NCBI GenBank assembly: GCA_000711775.1
Contig: ARYC01000611.1
Location: forward strand, 62,001 to 126,000
From: Oxytricha trifallax
Taxonomy: Eukaryota > Ciliophora > Spirotrichea > Sporadotrichida > Oxytrichidae
Direction of reading: 5' to 3'
DNA: 64,000 nt
Position 1 is the first letter of the stretch; each line of letters opens with the position of its first letter. This document shows, in pieces, positions 58,115-64,000 of the stretch. Both the position numbers and the translations under genes were made by a program. The notes beneath the pieces are model-generated. The model was not told the origin of the DNA and searched no databases. It saw nothing but the letters and a program-made list of their open reading frames with translations.

Positions 58115-59489
58115 AGTAGTTTGGGTAAATTGAATGTAGTAAAGTTATTACCGCAAATAACAAATTATATAAAATGGAAGAAATGGTGGGAAATCAAAAA
58201 ATCAAAAATAACGATCTTTTAAATTACATTTCTGATCATAATGTAAAGAGTATCATTTAATGCATTAGTTAACTATACCTTTCTTAGATAAATGAAATAA
58301 ATCGCCCCCTTTAAATTATCCTTATTATCGTAAACTAACAAAAGAGTTAACCGAGACTAAATCTACTCAATCTCAATTAGCCTTTATTATTAAAAGAATA
58401 CATTCAAAAGAAATTAAAATTAAAGAACTATAAAATACCTTTTTAAGATGAGTTTTCTAAAAAGAATTTTAATACAAATTTTTTAAAGATTTTTCTTCAT
58501 CTTATTGGTTACTGTTTAAAATGAGAATGTAAAATGATTATAATTGTACTGAAATGTCAAAATTAACAGCGAAAAAAAATGTTATACCGATTTTATGGTA
58601 TAAATTTTTAGCCTTCATCATGATGAGTTAAGAATATTTTAATGAGCAAGTATCACATTAAAATATATTTTTACATATAGTTAATAAAGATTTAAGTTTT
58701 AGGTTCATTTATTTTGCTACTTTTTATTTATTTTTTTTATTACTAAAAAATTAATTTATCAGTAAAAAAACAATCATACAAATAAACTATAACAATATTT
58801 AAACTTTGACAACTCAATCAACTGTATACTTACATTATTGAAAGCTAGGAGTGATAGTATGGAGAGTTCTTGCATCGATTCTAAGACCCTTACTGTATTA
58901 GCCAAGAAAGTATTATAATTAATCTTATTCAAATACAAATTAATCTAAAATTGTTGTTTATAACTTAAAATAATAATAGAAAAATTAAATAATAACTTTT
59001 AATTATATTACATACTTTCTTTAAATCTACCTAAAATATTATTAAATATTTTATTAAAACTAAATTCAATACAACATCTATTTTTAAGTTACAATAATTG
59101 TTAAATTTGTTAATGAAAGATTCTTTTATTAAGTTAATTAGGACCTTAACAAATTACTAATGCTCTTAATATTGAAATTTTAATAATGTACTAAATCAGT
59201 ATTTTTTATAATTATCAAAATTCTAACTGATACTAACGATAAATATTTTACAAAAAATTTGATAGATGGAATTTTTCTATTTTAAATATTCTTTAAAAAT
59301 GAAAGCGATTATAAATTAATTTTTACAAAAAGTTTTATATAAGAATTTATATATAAATATATCTAAATTAAATTTTTTTCATTTTTATTTAGATTTTTTG
59401 AATAATAAACCAAGATCTTAATTAAGATTATATACTATAACTAACCCATAAACTTTTAATTAAGTGAGTATCTATCGTATTAAAGATTT
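58115..59489. other. AT-rich intergenic region
   Basis: Very AT-rich with no coding or RNA signal recognised. Confidence 0.45.
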
Positions 59490-59830
59490 AAGATAATATA
59501 CTGCTGGTGTCGCTCAGGAGGATTTATTCTCTGTAACATCGTGGGTTCGGTTCTGCGTGTGCTTGTAGGACTAAGAGTGAACCTGTTATGACGCTGTGCT
59601 TTGGCTTGTCCATTTCAAATTAGGTGTCAACAATGTGGGCTTAGAGTAGTCTTCGCTTTCATGGTTGTCAAAGAAGTCGGGAATGCCTCAGGCTGGCAAC
59701 AGAGCAGGGAAAACGACTCGCACTTAATAGTGAAAGGATAGCAAGCCTTTATAGCGTCGAAGGTTATCGCTTGGCTCCTAACTGGTATTCGCATGGCTGT
59801 GGCATCAATACCTTTTTACTATTTTTTGCT
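59490..59830. other. GC-richer island of unknown nature
   Basis: About 340 bp much richer in G and C than both flanks, starting near CTGCTGGTGTCGCTCAGGAG and ending near GGCTGTGGCATCAATACC. It has open minus-strand pieces (NTSQEPSDNLRRYKGLLSFH) but no recognised protein, and no tRNA fold could be drawn. It may be a structured RNA, a stray MDS or foreign DNA. Confidence 0.35.
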
Positions 59831-60019
59831 ATAAGAGCAAGATATTCAAAACATACTAGAGATCTCTTCAATATTTCACAATTGACATCTTGAAAAGATT
59901 TTTATTCTTTTAATCGAATGGTTATTATTTACCCTTGCTATTATTCCTAATCATATTAAAATGACATGCCAGATACTAATAAGATTCACACTTTGGGAAT
60001 ATGAAGTATAGAAATCTTT

Positions 60020-60032
60020 TGCCAATAAAAAT
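60020..60032 (+). repeat. 13-bp pointer of the scrambled MON2 gene, copy 2
   Basis: TGCCAATAAAAAT on +, identical to the minus-strand bases at 45660-45648. It marks the start of the second MON2 half. Confidence 0.85.
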
Positions 60033-62786
60033 AGTTTTCAATCTTTCGAAACTACAAATGCATAGTCATAATTAACTCAAAGCCAGTAATCAAGCTGGTC
60101 TAGCTAATAAAATTTTGACAGTTTAAATACAGACTTGCAAATACTTTAAGACTCTTTCGATTCGTTATTTACCTCTTCGTACATGTTTGATCAACAATCA
60201 CTTGCTGAATTAATCACTTCACTTGGCTAATTGACAGTCGGTGTGTTAGAAAATATGAACACTTAAAAGAAAGGTGTTGCTGCTTAAAATTAAATTTCGA
60301 GCAGTTAAGTTCAGGATAAAGGAGTCAGAGGAGCATCATCTAAACATCTCTAAAATTAAAATTATTTAATTTTATTTTTTATCAGCCCAATGAAGGAGAT
60401 ATATTAGCAAACATCAATAGTTTTGCATTGACCAGACTAGTTGAGACTTCGCTTGTTAACATACATAGAATCGAATAAATATGGAAAATTTTGGTAAGAA
60501 TAATATATAGAATTTTAATCTTTATTATCAGATTGCTCATTTTGATATTCTATCAAACTGTAAAGTACAAACCTTAAGACAACTTTCAATTGAAGCCTTG
60601 CTCTGTATCATTTTAGAAATATTCGCTTATAGAAAAGACAAAAAGAATTTTATAAAGTATAATATATATTAATCTCGAGAACAAGAATCCATTTACTAAT
60701 GTAGTTTCTCCCATGAAAAACTAGTAAAGATAGAAAATGTCGATTGGGTCTTCAGGGGATGATGTCGAATAAGATATGGATTTTGATGTAGATGAGAATT
60801 GGTCTGGCACAGTCTGGTAATATACCATTCTAACTCCATTCTCAGATCAATTGAAGTCTTAGCACTAATCGAACAATTTATAAACTCTTAATGGAATAAA
60901 GAAAATAATTTAAACTTGTGGACAGTAACTTAAAAATGATGGATGGAGAATTATTATACTTACAATCTCAAAAAGCTCAGAGTACATAGAAAACGATGAT
61001 ATTCTTACAACAGGATTTAAATGCTTACAGCTCATAGTCAGTAACTATATAGATAAGTTAAGCTAGGAAAATTTCATAACAATTCTACATGCAATTCATA
61101 AATATGCTGCGAATGAAGGTGATAATTTCAACAATAATCTGATTTCAGTTGGAATGCTTCAAAACATTGCTGATTACACAGCTAAAATGATTATTAAAGA
61201 ACAGTAAATGAAAGAAGAGGGCAAGGAAATTGATGAGAAACAAACATTCAATGCTTAAAGAATATGGAGTATTTTATTTGAAAAGATTCAAGATTTGGGG
61301 AACAACGGTAGAGCAGAAATCAGGAGAGCAAATATTTTTACTTTAGAGAATATCATCATGACTCATGGCTAGTTGCTATCTGATTAAGTATGGAATAGTC
61401 TATTAAGAAACTCTTTGTTGAATATGCTAAAAACCAGCATTGAAATGTATTTAGAACAAAAGGGAGGATCCTCCCATAAAGTAAAGAATAATATTTTTGA
61501 AGCTGGACTACCAACACCTAGTTTTTCTTCAGGAGGCCTTGATACTAAAAAGAGAGGTGGAGCTGGTGGAGTATAGTAAAGGAGAATGAAATTTGATGAA
61601 GAAGCTGTGAAAGCACTTCAAAAGAACAATGATGATTAATGGGAAGAAACTTGTATCGTATTAGTCTAGTTAGTGTTGAGAAGCATCAAGAAGTATACTC
61701 AGCTTGATTAGAAATCTGGAGAGCTCACAGATTATGCTTGGATTAACTCCATTCAAATCATAGTTGAGATGATTAAAAATGGGTCATAAGAGATATGTTC
61801 AACTATATATAAAAGTCTAGAAGATTTACTGTCTTAATAAAACTGCATTGATCTTTTCATGAAAAACGTGAAGGAAAGCTTTAAAATCTTTGATGCAACT
61901 TCTGAATGGCTAGTCAGAGAAAAATAAGACACTGGAAGCATCGTGAGAAAGCCAATGAACCTAAAATTGTGCCCAATTATAGTTGATACTCTAAAGAAAA
62001 TATACAGTGTTGATAATTTGACTGAAAATGCATTCAGGGGTCCTTACTTACAAATCATCTTGCCTACTTATGCACAAATGGTCTTTTAATTGCTCTTAAG
62101 AATGATGAAATGCTCCAAGAATTCAAGTGAAGGATTCTAGGGAATATAAACTTCTATTATATTATTAATGATTTTTCAAAAGAAAATTTAGAAAACCTTA
62201 TTTTTATGATTTATAAAGCCCCTTTCCTAAGTAAAATCATCAATGATAAAATAATTACTATTTTTATTTTTCATGTACAACATATAAAAATTGAATGGGA
62301 GTACCACATAAGTTAGTTAATGAAGAGAAGATTACATTTGAGTTTATCGAGAACTTAAACGATATAATAAAAAGAAACGATTAAACCCATTTGATGTACC
62401 TGAAGTTTCTCTTCTAATTTACCGAATATGACTACCAAGAACCTCATTCAGAAGCTTTCATAAGGAGAACTTTCAGTATATTAAATTCAATAATACTTAG
62501 AGGCAAAGTCGCTAACCACATTTTGAGAGAAATCTTGCCTATTCTGTATGATAGAATTGAATACCTCATTAACTTGAGATACAACAACGAGGCTTGCATG
62601 GCTTTAGTATTCCCTTCTAAGGGATCATAAACTTTGTTCTATACTGTTGGTCTGTATGCTATGCATATTAGTTCATTCTTATATAAAAAATAATGTTATT
62701 TTTTGGATTCAGAAGATTATTTAATTTTTGATATTTCTCATTAATCATATAAAAATATTAATTTAATAGTTTAAAGCATATGTTGA
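60020..62786 (+). CDS. MON2: MON2 homologue, C-terminal half of a scrambled gene
   Basis: Begins at the 13-bp pointer with NKNSFQSFETTNAQSQLTQ and reaches the conserved LQILQDSFDSLFTSSYMFDQ and SLAELITSLGQLTVGVLEN. It continues with ALTRLVETSLVNIHRIEQIW (MON2: LLETGLVNMHRIE), LRQLSIEALCIILEIFA, GWRIILTISKSSEYIENDD, FKCLQLIVSNYIDKL and GDNFNNNLISVGMLQNIADY, a long helical body, and a last part SEAFIRRTFSILNSIILRG and ILREILPILYDRIEYLINLR up to TGA 62784-62786. Interruptions are an IES with pointer ATC (60346-60348 and 60381-60383), a 38-nt GT-AG intron (60494-60531), an unresolved gap at about 60656-60690, and another at about 62150-62305. The N-terminal half is 14 kb away on the opposite strand. 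Confidence 0.88.
60346..60383 (+). other. Short IES with pointer ATC in MON2
   Basis: ATC repeats at 60346-60348 and 60381-60383 flank 32 AT-rich bases. Removing 35 nt gives SKHQPNEGDILANI in frame. No GT at its start, so not a normal intron. Confidence 0.65.
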
Positions 62787-63012
62787 GTGAATTATATATT
62801 TCAGTATTTAAAGTTTATTAGCATTCGGGTTTATTGTGTGATATTTACAATTATAGATTTAATGATTATAAGAATATAGATAAAATTTAAAATTATCAAA
62901 AATCATAATATTAAAATAATTATTATCGTTTTCTTATCATATTTTTGAATTTGCTGATAACTTTAATTTATTAATAATATTCTTAATAAGTCCTAAAAGC
63001 TTCAAATAGATA

Positions 63013-64000
63013 ATGACTGCTCATTATAAATCAACTTAGGATTAACAAAGAGGTCCAAGTCAACTGACTCAAAGCTCCTCGACGGCCCCTGTTCTAACAG
63101 CCGCTAGTGGATCTACAGGAGGCGGGTTCTCTGGTCTTAAATCAAAGCTCACTTAAAACATGGGATCAAATAATTAGCTAAGTTCTAGTGACGATTTTAT
63201 AACATCAAACGATATTATGTTCTCGGAGTAACTGGAGTTCTCAATTGTTGACCCAGCAATAAGTAAATAGTAATTTAAAATGAGAAAATTATAATACAGT
63301 TTATTTATTAATACTATAATTTTTGTTTATTTTTTAATCTCTGGTAATAAATTAATTATAAAATATTATTTAAAATCATGATTAGTTTAATATAGCATCT
63401 TTAGATGAGCTTATCAATTTTATCTTTTTTTTACTATATAATTTTCACTTATTTGATTTCTAAAGAATTAAATTCATTTTTATCAAATTTAAAGTAGACT
63501 TTTTAATTTCTTGAAAGTGTCCCATGAGTTATATTAGAAATCTATAAGAAATTGTTATAAATTGATGCAATTTACTTTATTTTAAAATAAAATTTCTAAT
63601 ATAATTATTTTATTTATATATATTCAGTCCAAAAATATATTTCATTATTTACTGAATGATTCCCTCTGCAAATTAAGACCCAGAAATTAAACAACTCGTT
63701 TGGGAACGTGTGATTCCATTAGCCAGAAACAATCTTTTATTCAACCCTGAAAGAGTAGCGAATCACAACAAAGCTGTGGTTGAAGATGTGGTCAAGTCTT
63801 CACAGGATCTTGATATGCAAGTCATGAACTTCATCACAAATTTATCATATTTTTATTAGATGCATTAGTTTATAAGGGATTATATAAAATAGCTTGTTGC
63901 CCAACTGCAGTGATGCTAACGACAGAGAATTCCAATAAAACTTAGTATTCATGATAGATAACGGATGTAATTCAGTATATTCCAGTCAGAGATTGAGTCT
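63013..64000 (+). CDS. Unidentified protein, cut by the window end
   Basis: Starts MTAHYKSTQDQQRGPSQLTQ at 63013 with a Ser/Gly/Gln-rich first part (SGLKSKLTQNMGSNNQLSS, FSEQLEFSIVDPAIS). After an AT-rich interruption (about 63262-63665) it continues DPEIKQLVWERVIPLARNNL, FNPERVANHNKAVVEDVV and LDMQVMNFITNL. After another break it runs to the end of the window. No family recognised. Confidence 0.5.

Noticed and set aside
59500-59575. tRNA-like start (GCTCAG...GGGTTCGGTTC)
   Set aside because: A T-loop-like GGTTCGGTTC is present, but no D-stem, anticodon stem or acceptor pairing could be drawn with sensible spacing.
1-64000. CRISPR arrays, bacterial operons, riboswitches, rRNA genes
   Set aside because: No regularly spaced repeats, no ribosome-binding-site pattern and no rRNA-like sequence seen; the window is eukaryotic germline DNA.

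Overview
This window looks like micronuclear (germline) DNA of a spirotrichous ciliate of the Oxytricha/Stylonychia/Tetmemena kind. Four observations support this. (1) Conserved genes read through only if TAA and TAG mean glutamine and TGA is the sole stop (14-3-3, MON2, an ACAT-like acyltransferase, TBE transposases). (2) Three telomere-bearing elements (TBEs) with C4A4/G4T4 ends are present, two of them full length with 3-bp ANT target duplications. (3) Conserved genes are cut by short AT-rich segments flanked by exact direct repeats (pointers), which are internal eliminated sequences (IESs). (4) At least two genes are scrambled, with part of the coding sequence inverted and the join marked by a long pointer in inverted orientation. 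The background is very AT-rich and introns are short (about 32-106 nt).

Layout. 0.2-7.6 kb: a minus-strand PHD/extended-PHD zinc-finger protein gene. 8-8.6 kb: a decayed cyclophilin. 8.7-13.7 kb: AT-rich sequence without a convincing gene. 13.7-17.3 kb: a MORN-repeat protein and a Gln/Asn-rich protein, both minus strand. 18.3-21.5 kb: a CARM1-like arginine methyltransferase, minus strand, in three macronuclear-destined segments (MDSs); one of its IESs is 1.6 kb long and carries an ORF on the other strand. 21.56-25.67 kb: full-length TBE 'A', inserted 41 bp upstream of the methyltransferase start. 25.7-29.2 kb: unidentified coding-like pieces. 29.26-31.88 kb: a chimeric, deleted TBE 'B'. 34.2-36.4 kb: a virus-like Rep/helicase element with about 380-bp inverted repeats. 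36.6-38.9 kb: a GC-richer IS630/Tc1-type transposon. 38.93-43.10 kb: full-length TBE 'D'.

43.2-62.8 kb is the most interesting part. A PH-domain/papain-like protein is encoded on + up to 45088 and then continues on - from 45602 to 45178, joined by a 10-bp inverted pointer. A MON2 (Golgi/endosome trafficking) homologue is encoded on - from 48345 to 45648 and continues on + from 60020 to 62786, joined by a 13-bp inverted pointer. Both joins keep the reading frame. Lying between the two MON2 halves are 14-3-3, an unidentified helical protein, an ACAT-like acyltransferase, a TA-flanked MITE and a ciliate-type Cys/His zinc-finger protein. Inverting 45648-60019 would restore a collinear MON2, and inverting 45089-45602 would restore the PH gene, so two inversion breakpoints lie 45 bp apart. 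The window ends in an unidentified partial gene (63.0 kb onward).

Several otherwise good host genes also show single-base frameshifts, often at short homopolymers. These could be assembly errors or real decay; the sequence alone cannot decide.
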